From an uncultured Ruminococcus sp. (GTDB lineage Bacteria > Bacillota > Clostridia > Oscillospirales > Ruminococcaceae): a DNA stretch of 9,206 nt. The position numbers and the translations under genes were made by a program. Where the stretch lies: assembly GCA_937898375.1 (NCBI GenBank), contig CALEJX010000282.1, positions 1-9,206 of the forward strand, in the 5' to 3' direction. Positions 1 to 6,460 of the stretch are shown one piece after another. The notes under the pieces are model-generated. The model was not told the origin of the DNA. It searched no databases and saw only the letters and a list, made by a program, of their open reading frames with translations. How positions within the stretch are numbered: the first letter of the stretch is position 1; every line of letters starts with the position of its first letter.

Positions 1-19
1 AGGCAGTTATAAAATGAGA

Positions 20-65
20 TGTAGGGGAGCGGCGCAATTTCTGCTTTGCAGAAATACGACGTCCC
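20..65. repeat. REP-like intergenic hairpin repeat
   Basis: The stretch starts with TGTAGGGG and holds a perfect 8-bp inverted repeat (ATTTCTGC at 37-44, GCAGAAAT at 48-55) around a TTT loop. The outer arms (GGGGAGCGGCG and CGACGTCCC) also pair, with one bulge and one mismatch. The same TGTAGGGG lead-in followed by a perfect 8-bp stem with a TTT loop occurs at 6313-6336, so I read both as members of one dispersed non-coding hairpin family. No T-run follows, so it is not a typical intrinsic terminator. Membership in a genome-wide family is inferred from only two copies. Confidence 0.5.
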
Positions 66-89
66 ATTTATTTCGTTTTATTGAGAAGT

Positions 90-120
90 TCAAATGGTAT
101 AGTTTATATAGTCAAATGGT
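90..120. repeat. Tandem 9-bp direct repeats upstream of promoter
   Basis: TCAAATGGT occurs at 90-98 and again at 112-120, 22 bases apart, which is about two helical turns and puts both copies on the same DNA face. The region around them is A+T-rich (TATAGTTTATATAG lies between). Such phased direct repeats can be regulator sites, but no regulator gene is in the window and two short copies in A+T-rich DNA may be chance. Confidence 0.3.
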
Positions 121-133
121 TAAAATGTAAAAT

Positions 134-162
134 TGCACAAAAAAGCATGAAAAAACTGTGCA
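134..162. repeat. Short inverted repeat TGCACA/TGTGCA
   Basis: TGCACA at 134-139 is mirrored by TGTGCA at 157-162 across an A-rich 17-base spacer. It could form a weak hairpin if transcribed or be a split operator. It lies upstream of the predicted transcription start, so an RNA role in this operon is unlikely. Low confidence that it is functional. Confidence 0.2.
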
Positions 163-175
163 TAATTTATCTTTA

Positions 176-197
176 AAAAAGGACAGATGTCCTTTTT
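176..197. promoter_or_regulatory. Palindromic operator candidate at about -41
   Basis: The 22 bases form a near-perfect dyad: AAAAAGGACA and TGTCCTTTTT around a GA centre. The centre (186/187) is about 28 bases before the -10 box and roughly 41 bases before the expected start site near 227. That is the position of class II CRP/FNR-family activator sites, and the promoter lacks a good -35 box, as activator-dependent promoters often do. Read instead as RNA (stem AAAAAGGAC, loop AGAT, then GTCCTTTTT) it is also a plausible terminator of an upstream gene, on either strand. The sequence alone cannot decide between these. Confidence 0.45.
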
Positions 198-220
198 ATA
201 AATTGCAAAACGAGTATAAT
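193..220 (+). promoter_or_regulatory. Sigma-70-type promoter with consensus -10
   Basis: TATAAT at 215-220 is an exact -10 hexamer. The best -35 candidate at matching spacing is only TTTTTA (193-198, 16-base spacer), which overlaps the right arm of the palindrome. The expected start near 227 gives a leader of about 63 bases before the first gene. It is the best promoter found in the window and probably serves the DMT transporter gene and the MmgE/PrpD gene, perhaps the genes beyond. Confidence 0.5.
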
Positions 221-289
221 ATAAAACATAAGATACAGCAAGGCAAATGAAAAACAAGATCATTTGACCGCAAAGTGAGGTAATAAAAA

Positions 290-1204
290 ATGCCCGATAT
301 CAAAAAAAGCTTTCCTTATGTTTTGATAACAGCCTTTTGCTTCGGCACAATGGAAACGGCGCTGAAGCTTGGCGGAAGTACATTCGATCCGATACAGCTC
401 ACATTTCTGAGATTTTTTATCGGCGGCGTGCTGCTGATACCATTTGCGGCGGCAGACCTTAAAAAGCGAAATTACCGCCTGACAGCAGGCGATATGATCT
501 ATCTTGTGATACTCGGCATTGTGTGCGTATGCTTTTCAATGACGCTGTTTCAGATCGGAGTTATGAAAACCAACGCAGCACTTGCGGCACTGATAATAAG
601 TGCAAACCCAGTTTTCACAATGATATTCGCCCACTTTCTTACAAGCGACAAGTTCAACAGAAAAAAGCTTCTTGTGCTTCTCATCTGTATTGCAGGACTT
701 GTAGTGGCGGCTGACCCGAAAAAGCTTCTTTCGGGCAACAACATCTCGGGACTTCTCATCGTGCTGGTCGCTTCCATTGCTTTTGGACTTTATACTGCAC
801 TTGGAAAAAAGCGTATCGCAAAGATCGGCGGCTGGTCTCAGAACTGTTTCAGTTTTCTATTTGGCTGCGCAGGACTTCTGATATATCTTTTAGTTTCCGG
901 CAGACCGATAGTGAAAGGCATATCTCTTTCCTCTGCACCGCTTCTCCTCTATCTTGGAATAGTGGTCACGGGAATAGGCTACATCGCATTTCTCAAGGCG
1001 ATCGCCGCAGGCGGTCCTTCGGCGGCTTCGGTATCATTCTTTATAAAGCCTGTTATTGCAATGGCGGCGGCTTATATCTTCCTCCACGAAGCTGTTACCC
1101 CGCATATGATCGCAGGTGCGGTGCTTGTAATATGCGGTTCGGCAATAAATATCATACCATTTAGGTCAAAACGTGCATCACAGGCTTTGCAAGCCAAAGC
1201 TTAG
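290..1204 (+). CDS. EamA/DMT-family membrane transporter
   Basis: This 304-residue, strongly hydrophobic protein has about ten predicted membrane segments in two homologous halves (roughly residues 5-140 and 155-290), the usual length and layout of the drug/metabolite transporter superfamily with two EamA domains. Family cues are the early FCFGTMETALKLG segment, the LTFLRFFIGG segment and the small-residue-rich second half (VVTGIGYIAFLKAI, then the KPVIAMAAAYIFLHE region typical of the last EamA helices). The ATG is preceded by AGTGAGG (274-280) at a 9-base spacing. Members move amino acids, nucleobases, sugars or other metabolites across the cytoplasmic membrane, and the substrate cannot be told from sequence. 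It is the first gene after the promoter, so it may import or export a compound of the downstream pathway, but that is inference. Confidence 0.85.
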   Translation: MPDIKKSFPYVLITAFCFGTMETALKLGGSTFDPIQLTFLRFFIGGVLLIPFAAADLKKRNYRLTAGDMIYLVILGIVCVCFSMTLFQIGVMKTNAALAALIISANPVFTMIFAHFLTSDKFNRKKLLVLLICIAGLVVAADPKKLLSGNNISGLLIVLVASIAFGLYTALGKKRIAKIGGWSQNCFSFLFGCAGLLIYLLVSGRPIVKGISLSSAPLLLYLGIVVTGIGYIAFLKAIAAGGPSAASVSFFIKPVIAMAAAYIFLHEAVTPHMIAGAVLVICGSAINIIPFRSKRASQALQAKA

Positions 1205-1263
1205 AACAATACATACAATACACCATATCAACATTTCAATAATACGATTTGCTACAATTCAAT

Positions 1264-1270
1264 GAAAGGA
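1264..1270 (+). promoter_or_regulatory. RBS that decides the MmgE/PrpD start
   Basis: GAAAGGA lies 11 bases before the ATG at 1282. The in-frame TTG at 1249 is upstream of this site and has no good site of its own, so the ATG is preferred. Confidence 0.6.
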
Positions 1271-1281
1271 CGCTGTTTATT

Positions 1282-2688
1282 ATGACTACAACTGCAAAGA
1301 CCAATGAAAAAAAGATCGCTGAAATTATCGCAGAGCTTTCCACTGGACTTAAGTTCGAGGATCTGCCTGACTATGCGGTGGCTCACGCAAAGACGCTGAC
1401 ACTTGACGTGCTTGCTTCAATGGTTGGCACACGAAATATCATCACAAGCAAGATCGCAAGAGAGACCGCAGAGGAGCTTGAGGGTCCTGCTGAATGTACT
1501 ATCGTGGGTTCGTCAAAGAAAGTTTCTGCACCGAATGCAGCTTTTGCAAACGCTATCCAGTGTTACGGCTACGATTTTGTTGACGATCACAATGAGTCGA
1601 ACGCTCACCCGTCGCCTGCTACATATCCTGCAAGTTTTGCACTTGCTGAGAAGCTCAAAAAGAGCGGCAAGGAGTTCATCGAAGCCGTATGCTTAGGAAA
1701 CGAAGTTGTTTGCCGACTTGGAAGCGCATATCTTGGCGATATGTATTATCAGGGCTTTCACCCTACAAGCACCTGCGGTTCAATGGGTGCGGCTGTCAGC
1801 GCTGCAAAGCTTATGGGCTTTGACAAGCAGAAGACAGTTTACGTTCAGGGTATTGCAGGAAGCACTGTTGCAGGTCTTATGGCTTGGAACTCTGAGGGTT
1901 CTTTCACAAAGCGTTTTCAGGCAGGTCACCCAGCAATGAACTCTATCATCGCTGCATATCTCGCCGATAAGGGCTTCAATGGTCCGTCGGATATCTATGA
2001 GGGCAAGGACGGTATCCTCCACGCTTATTCCTATTACGATCATTTCGACACAAAGTTCATCACAGAGGGTCTTGGCGACAAGTGGGAGTTTGCTTCATCA
2101 AGTATCAAGGTATATCCTTGCTGCCGTTATTCAGGCGGACATCTTGACGCTTGTCTTGATATCGTTGCAAAGCACCACCCAAAGGCAGAGGACATTGAAA
2201 AGATAGAGATACGTTCATCGAAGTATACAATGAGACTGCTTGCAGAAGAGCGCAAGTGGCACCCTAAGAATATAGTTGATCTCCAGTTCAGTATGCCTTT
2301 CCAGGCAGCTATCGCCTTTGTAAACGGCAAGGTAACAGTTGATGAATTTGACGTCAAGTATATAGACGATCCGCTGGTAAAGAAGCTCATCGCTTCAACA
2401 ACTGTTGTTGAAGACCCAGAGTTCGAGGCAAGATATCCTGAGCATTATTCAAGCGCTGTAAAGATCACAATGAAAGACGGCACAGAGTATGAATCAGTTA
2501 TCGACGACCCAAAGGGCGACTGGAGAAACCCTGTTACATTCGAGGACGTAAAGAACAAGTTCAGAACTCTTGCAAACAGAGTTTACACCGACCCTGAGAG
2601 AACCGAAAAGATAATCTCATTTGTTGAGGATCTGGAAGCTCAGGAGGATATGTCAGAGCTTATGAAGCTTGTAAACGACGCAGGCTAA
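1282..2688 (+). CDS. MmgE/PrpD family protein
   Basis: A 468-residue protein of the MmgE/PrpD family, whose known members include 2-methylcitrate dehydratase and cis-aconitate decarboxylase. The length is typical. Recognisable segments are the acidic/His region DDHNESNAHPSP (residues 101-112, the family's active-site D...HP segment), GFHPTSTCGSMGAA (158-171), KRFQAGHPAMNS (210-221), GFNGPSDIYEG (231-241) and KVYPCCRYSGGHLDA (276-290). The family has a mostly helical N-terminal domain holding these motifs and a smaller C-terminal domain. No propionate-pathway partners (methylcitrate synthase, methylisocitrate lyase) are nearby, so a methylcitrate role is unlikely and the reaction, probably a dehydration, decarboxylation or isomerisation of a small acid or ring product, is unknown. 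An in-frame TTG at 1249 would add 11 residues but lacks an RBS. The gene follows the transporter by 77 bases with no terminator between, and is followed by a strong hairpin. Confidence 0.85.
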   Translation: MTTTAKTNEKKIAEIIAELSTGLKFEDLPDYAVAHAKTLTLDVLASMVGTRNIITSKIARETAEELEGPAECTIVGSSKKVSAPNAAFANAIQCYGYDFVDDHNESNAHPSPATYPASFALAEKLKKSGKEFIEAVCLGNEVVCRLGSAYLGDMYYQGFHPTSTCGSMGAAVSAAKLMGFDKQKTVYVQGIAGSTVAGLMAWNSEGSFTKRFQAGHPAMNSIIAAYLADKGFNGPSDIYEGKDGILHAYSYYDHFDTKFITEGLGDKWEFASSSIKVYPCCRYSGGHLDACLDIVAKHHPKAEDIEKIEIRSSKYTMRLLAEERKWHPKNIVDLQFSMPFQAAIAFVNGKVTVDEFDVKYIDDPLVKKLIASTTVVEDPEFEARYPEHYSSAVKITMKDGTEYESVIDDPKGDWRNPVTFEDVKNKFRTLANRVYTDPERTEKIISFVEDLEAQEDMSELMKLVNDAG

Positions 2689-2715
2689 ACCTAAAAAAAA
2701 TAAAGACTACGCAAT

Positions 2716-2769
2716 GGAGCGCAGAAGGAAAATGCAGCAAAGCAGCTTTCCTCTGCGCCCTTTTTATTT
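2716..2769 (+). terminator. Terminator-like hairpin between prpD-like and ABC genes
   Basis: GCGCAGAAGGAAA (2719-2731) pairs with TTTCCTCTGCGC (2747-2758) with a single A bulge. GG (2716-2717) adds to CC (2759-2760) past another bulge, and TGC/GCA pairs form inside. CTTTTTATTT follows at once. This is a textbook intrinsic terminator for the + strand. It ends about one base before the ribosome-binding site of the ABC ATPase, leaving no room for a promoter between, so downstream transcription must read through it or start before it. It could act as a partial terminator that lowers expression of the importer, or as a regulated attenuator. Confidence 0.75.
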
Positions 2770-2770
2770 A

Positions 2771-2777
2771 GAAGGAG
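2771..2777 (+). promoter_or_regulatory. RBS selecting the TTG start of the ABC ATPase
   Basis: GAAGGAG lies 9 bases before the TTG at 2787. The in-frame TTG at 2778 directly abuts the site and cannot be used with it, so 2787 is the likely start. Confidence 0.65.
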
Positions 2778-2786
2778 TTGTTTTGT

Positions 2787-3554
2787 TTGAAGACGCAAAT
2801 ACTTATCAAGGACGTCAGTATGACCTATCTCAACGCCAAGGGCGAACCTACCGAGGCGCTTAAAAATGTCAGCTTTAACATTGATAAAGGCGATTTTATC
2901 TCACTGGTCGGTCCGTCGGGCTGCGGCAAGAGCACAATGCTCAGAATAATCTGCGACCTTTTGCAGCCGACAAAGGGCGAGGTCATCATAAGCGGATACA
3001 CACCGAGAGAGGAACGTCTCAGCCACTCTTTCGGAATGGTGTTCCAAAGCGCAGTATTGTTTGATTGGCGGACGGTCAGAAAAAATATCTGCCTGCCGCT
3101 GGAGTTGCAAAAGATGAGCAAGAAAGAGCAGAAAAAGCGTTCAGACGAGGTGCTTGAGCTTGTGGGTCTTACCGATTACGCTGACCATTATCCATATCAG
3201 CTCAGCGGCGGTATGCAGCAGCGTGTGGGTATCGCAAGAGCGTTAGCACTGGACCCGCCTATACTTTTAATGGACGAGCCTTTCTCAGCTCTTGACGAGT
3301 TCACAAGGGAGAAGCTCAACGACGATATCCTGAGGATATGGAGACAGACCCACAAGACTGTTATCTTCATTACCCATAACATTCAGGAAGCTGTCTATCT
3401 TTCCGATAAGGTGGCGGTGTTCTCACCTCACCCAGGCAGACTTTCCGCAATGGTGGATATAACTCTTCCGAGACCGAGAAGAAAGGAAATGCGCTATACC
3501 CCTGAATGTAACGCACTTGTTGAGCATATCAGAGGCTGTTTTGAAGGAGTGTGA
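2787..3554 (+). CDS. ABC importer ATP-binding protein (NMT1/SsuB/TauB type)
   Basis: A 255-residue ATPase of the nitrate/sulfonate/taurine and thiamine-precursor importer type, which powers the membrane complex from the cytoplasmic face. All catalytic motifs are present: Walker A GPSGCGKST (42-50), Q-loop glutamine 87 in MVFQ, signature LSGGMQQRV (139-147), Walker B ILLMDEP (159-165), D-loop SALD (167-170) and switch histidine 197. The segments LFDWRTVRKN (91-100) and FSPHPGRL (212-219) are characteristic of this subfamily. The start is a TTG set by the GAAGGAG site upstream. Two permease genes and a binding-protein gene follow directly, completing the transporter. The amino-acid sequence of the ATPase does not reveal the substrate. 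Confidence 0.92.
   Translation: MKTQILIKDVSMTYLNAKGEPTEALKNVSFNIDKGDFISLVGPSGCGKSTMLRIICDLLQPTKGEVIISGYTPREERLSHSFGMVFQSAVLFDWRTVRKNICLPLELQKMSKKEQKKRSDEVLELVGLTDYADHYPYQLSGGMQQRVGIARALALDPPILLMDEPFSALDEFTREKLNDDILRIWRQTHKTVIFITHNIQEAVYLSDKVAVFSPHPGRLSAMVDITLPRPRRKEMRYTPECNALVEHIRGCFEGV
3543..3549 (+). promoter_or_regulatory. RBS selecting the GTG start of permease 1
   Basis: GAAGGAG lies inside the end of the ATPase gene, 10 bases before the GTG at 3560. An in-frame GTG at 3551, overlapping the ATPase stop as GTGA, is only one base from the site and is less likely. Confidence 0.55.
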
Positions 3555-3559
3555 CAAAT

Positions 3560-4384
3560 GTGAAAGAAAAGAAAACCAACAAGACTATCTCTATCATCGT
3601 CTGTCTTGCACTTCTTATGGGATTATGGGAATTTATCGCATTCTATCTTGACAAGATGCTCAAAGACCCTATGGCGGTGAAGAAGCTGCCGTATCTCCAT
3701 TCAGTGATAGCAAAGATATTCACCGACTTTGACAGCCTTTTTTCAGCGGTGATGTTCACATTCACAAAGGCGCTCCAAGGCTTTGCAATCGGTTCGGTAA
3801 TAGGCATTTGCATTGCGATATTCATGAGCTTTCACAAGTCTCTTGAAAAGATGATACTTCCTTATATGATCGTCTTGCAGATGATACCTATACTTGCCCT
3901 TGCGCCGATAGTTTACACGGTGGTAAAGGACTCGGGAATGTCAAGAACGGTGCTTGCGGCATTCATAACATTCTTCCCTGTTGCGGTGAATATGTATCAA
4001 GGTCTCAGAAGCGTTGACAACGACAAGAAAGACATTATGAGGATACTTGCCGCAAGGCGTATAACAGTTTATACAAAGCTTATGTTCCCATTTTCAAGAC
4101 AGTATCTTTTCACAGGCTTGAAGCTTGCCGCACCAAGCGCAGTAACAGCGGCGGTCCTGGTTGAGATGATGGGTTCAAGCGAGGGCATAGGCTTCAAGAT
4201 ACTCAGTTCACTTTACTATGGCGCAACAGGCGCAATAAACTTCTGGGCTTCCGTTGTAATGGCGTCCCTTATGGGTATCTCAACATATCTGCTGGTGGTG
4301 CTTATAGAAAAGCTCACGACGCCGGGCGTTATAACACTTAAAACATTCAAAAGAAGGAGAGGTGCGGAAAATGAGCAAAGCTAA
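3560..4384 (+). CDS. ABC importer permease 1 (BPD_transp_1)
   Basis: A 274-residue membrane protein with about six predicted helices (first near residues 8-30) and a binding-protein-dependent transport domain. The cytoplasmic coupling region that docks on the ATPase is visible around residues 150-190 (LRSVDNDKKDIMRILAARR, then the KLMFPFSRQYLFTGLKLA segment), as in SsuC/TauC/ThiX-type permeases. GSSEGIGF (206-213) matches the family's conserved glycine-rich turn before the last helices. It begins 5 bases after the ATPase stop and overlaps the next permease gene, so the genes are translationally coupled. It is related to but clearly different from permease 2, which suggests a heterodimeric channel. 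Confidence 0.88.
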   Translation: MKEKKTNKTISIIVCLALLMGLWEFIAFYLDKMLKDPMAVKKLPYLHSVIAKIFTDFDSLFSAVMFTFTKALQGFAIGSVIGICIAIFMSFHKSLEKMILPYMIVLQMIPILALAPIVYTVVKDSGMSRTVLAAFITFFPVAVNMYQGLRSVDNDKKDIMRILAARRITVYTKLMFPFSRQYLFTGLKLAAPSAVTAAVLVEMMGSSEGIGFKILSSLYYGATGAINFWASVVMASLMGISTYLLVVLIEKLTTPGVITLKTFKRRRGAENEQS

Positions 4385-5156
4385 ACGCCTTTGGAAAAAG
4401 ACGCAGGATATAATACTTTCGCTTGTGCTGGGCGTAGTGATAATTTTCGCTTGGCAGCAGGGAGGGCTTCATTATATATTTGGCTTGAAGCCTTATCAGC
4501 TTTCTTACCCCTCCGATATCATCCGCACCCTTAACGATGATTTCTCTGTAATAATGTCAAACACGGTGTGGACGCTCAAAGAAGCCGTTGTGGGAATATT
4601 CGTTGGTTCGCTTATCGGCTTTGTCATCGCAGTATTCGCAGCAGCGTTCCCTAAGCTTGGCGTGGGCGGAATAAGCATCGTCACCGCCGTGAACGCTATC
4701 CCTATGATAGCAATGGCTTCCATAATGAACAACTGGTTCGGAATGGAAATGGCTTCAAAGGTGGCGGTCGTTGCAGTATTCAGCATGGCTTCAATGACGC
4801 TGAATGCTTACAGAGGTATGACGGAGCTTCCGCCTTTCTCAAAAGACCTTATGCAGATATGTGCGGCAAGAAAGATCGAGACTTTTTTCAAGCTCCAGCT
4901 TCCAAACTGTCTGCCTTATATGCTCACAGCCTTGAAGGTCAGCACCACAACAGGACTTATGTCTGCAATATGCAGCGAGTTTTTCACTTCCTACAAGGGC
5001 ATAGGCTATCAGCTCACAGCTTCAATAAAGCTTTCGCAGATGTCCGTTGCATGGGCGTATATCTTGGTCGCTACCCTTTGCGGTGTGCTTATGTATGCGA
5101 TCATTTCCATAATCGAGCGTGTTGCTCTTAAATGGCACGCTTCACAAAGGTCCTAA
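4371..5156 (+). CDS. ABC importer permease 2 (BPD_transp_1)
   Basis: A 261-residue permease with about six predicted helices, the first near residues 12-30. It has the same layout as permease 1: the coupling region at about 146-186 (YRGMTELPPFSKDLMQICAA and the KLQLPNCLPYMLTALKV segment) and the YKGIGYQL turn (208-215). The chosen ATG has AAGGAGAGG (4354-4362) at 8-9 bases spacing; a GTG at 4362 falls within that site and is rejected. The gene overlaps permease 1 by 14 bases. It probably pairs with permease 1 to form the channel. Substrate cannot be read from the permease itself. Confidence 0.88.
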   Translation: MSKAKRLWKKTQDIILSLVLGVVIIFAWQQGGLHYIFGLKPYQLSYPSDIIRTLNDDFSVIMSNTVWTLKEAVVGIFVGSLIGFVIAVFAAAFPKLGVGGISIVTAVNAIPMIAMASIMNNWFGMEMASKVAVVAVFSMASMTLNAYRGMTELPPFSKDLMQICAARKIETFFKLQLPNCLPYMLTALKVSTTTGLMSAICSEFFTSYKGIGYQLTASIKLSQMSVAWAYILVATLCGVLMYAIISIIERVALKWHASQRS

Positions 5157-5229
5157 AGCTGTAACTGATGTTATAGTGATAGTAATAAAAAGCAAACAAC
5201 CGATTTTCAATTTATAAGGAGAGTTTATT

Positions 5230-6288
5230 ATGAAAAAAGTATTGATGAAAACATTATCCGCCCTGACAGCAGGTATCCTTCTTTCAGCAGGTCTTACTTC
5301 CTGCGGCAGTTCAGAGGGTTCAAGCAACGCCACAGTAACAAAGAACGGCAAGACGCTTACAACAGTAGATTTCCAGCTCAAGTGGCTGCCGAGCGTTCAG
5401 TTTATGGGCTTCTATGTGGCTTATGAAAAGGGCTATTACGAGGACGAGGGCATTGACCTTAATATAATCTCAGGCGGAAGCGATATCGTTTCTGCACAGC
5501 AGGTATCTATCGGTGCTGCCGATATCGGTATCGCAAACCTTTACGGTCTGCTCCCATATGAGGAACAGGGCTATCCTATCGTTGAAATAGGACAAGTGTT
5601 CCAAGAGGGTTCGCTTATGCTTTGCTCAAAGGCTTCATCGGGTATCAAGACTCCTGAGGACTTAAAGGGCAAGAAGATCGGCGCTTGGGTGGGCACAGCA
5701 GATTATCCTATCTATTCGCTGCTGGATAAGTACGGTATCGACAAGGATAAGGACTGCACTATCGTCAGCCAGGATTACACAATGGACGCACTTCTCAATG
5801 ATGAGATAGACGTCGCCAGCGCAAACATCTATAACGAGTACATCGTATTGCAGGAGTCGGGACTTTCAAAGGACGATATCAACGTGATAAACTTTGAAGA
5901 TTACGATTGCGGAATGCTTGAGGACGCTATCATCGCAAATACAGACTGGGCTGCACAGGACGGCAGCGACAAACTTATCGAGGGCTTTATGAGAGCTTCC
6001 ATGAAGGGCTGGTCAGACGCCTGCACAGACCCTGAGGCAGCTGCCGAGATCGTATGGAACTATGTAGATCAGAGCAGTACGACACTTGAGCATCAGAAGG
6101 CTTCCGCCAAGGAAGTTGCTTCACTTGCAGCGCCAGACGGAACAGAAACCGAGAAAATGCTCAGACTTGGCGACGACAAGATAGGTTCAACTGTTGACGC
6201 TTGCCTTAAGTTCGATATCATCAAGGAAAAGCCTGCAAAGGTATATGATGACAGCTATTGGAAGGCTGCCGTTGAAGGTCTGAAATAA
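5230..6288 (+). CDS. NMT1/THI5-like substrate-binding lipoprotein
   Basis: A 352-residue extracellular binding protein anchored as a lipoprotein: basic N-terminus MKKVLMK, a hydrophobic stretch and the lipobox LTSC with the lipidated cysteine at 25, then a Ser/Gly/Asn-rich linker. The mature domain opens with FQLKWLPSVQFMGFYVA (48-64) and YEKGYYEDEGID (65-76), the hallmark of the NMT1/THI5-like family that includes ThiY-type (pyrimidine thiamine precursors) and RibY-type (riboflavin) binding proteins. SGGSDIVSAQQVSIGAADIG (81-100) and LKGKKIGAWVG (145-155) also fit. The family binds heteroaromatic rings, taurine-like or other small ligands, and the aromatic-rich opening favours a planar ring. 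AAGGAG (5216-5221) precedes the ATG by 8 bases. The gene follows permease 2 by 73 bases. No terminator with a T-run follows. Confidence 0.88.
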   Translation: MKKVLMKTLSALTAGILLSAGLTSCGSSEGSSNATVTKNGKTLTTVDFQLKWLPSVQFMGFYVAYEKGYYEDEGIDLNIISGGSDIVSAQQVSIGAADIGIANLYGLLPYEEQGYPIVEIGQVFQEGSLMLCSKASSGIKTPEDLKGKKIGAWVGTADYPIYSLLDKYGIDKDKDCTIVSQDYTMDALLNDEIDVASANIYNEYIVLQESGLSKDDINVINFEDYDCGMLEDAIIANTDWAAQDGSDKLIEGFMRASMKGWSDACTDPEAAAEIVWNYVDQSSTTLEHQKASAKEVASLAAPDGTETEKMLRLGDDKIGSTVDACLKFDIIKEKPAKVYDDSYWKAAVEGLK

Positions 6289-6312
6289 TTATTGAGATAA
6301 ATTACCGAAAAG

Positions 6313-6427
6313 TGTAGGGGCGACCTTTGGTCGCCCGCTGGTCAACAAATTTCCTAACGGACTACACACAGCCCGAGCTGTCTCTTCCATTCTTGCCTGT
6401 GGGAAGAGACGGCTCACCAAAGGGGCT
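6313..6427. repeat. Compound intergenic hairpin repeat (MITE/REP-like)
   Basis: TGTAGGGG (6313-6320) leads into a perfect 8-bp stem, GGGCGACC (6318-6325) and GGTCGCCC (6329-6336), with a TTT loop. A second, 14-bp stem with one G-T pair follows: GAGCTGTCTCTTCC (6375-6388) and GGAAGAGACGGCTC (6402-6415). AGCCC (6370-6374) and GGGCT (6423-6427) can extend it past a bulge. CCTTTGGT (6324-6331) is also the exact inverse complement of ACCAAAGG (6416-6423), so the two ends are linked like terminal inverted repeats. It fills most of the 172-base gap between the importer and enzyme genes, encodes nothing evident, and shares its lead-in with 20-65. It could protect mRNA ends or act as a weak terminator, though no T-run is present. 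Confidence 0.55.
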
Positions 6428-6460
6428 GGATAGCAACAAAGCAGGAAAGAAGAATGATTT

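Noticed and set aside
20..65. The repeats at 20-65 and 6313-6427 considered as units of a CRISPR array.
   Set aside because: They are single, far apart, of different inner sequence and without regular spacers, and no cas gene is present.
176..197. The palindrome considered as a definite intrinsic terminator.
   Set aside because: The G/C part of the stem is only four pairs (GGAC/GTCC), the rest being A-T, and its place directly before a TATAAT box favours an operator. The terminator reading is kept only as an alternative.
1249..1281. An upstream TTG start for the MmgE/PrpD gene, and TACAAT at 1253-1258 as a separate promoter -10 box.
   Set aside because: The TTG has no ribosome-binding site while the ATG at 1282 does. 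The TACAAT has no -35 box at proper spacing and would leave a very short leader.
5157..5229. A promoter in the gap before the binding-protein gene (TTATAGTGATAGTAATA).
   Set aside because: There is a weak -10-like TATAGT but no -35 hexamer at suitable spacing, and the preceding permease gene runs in without a terminator, so co-transcription is simpler.
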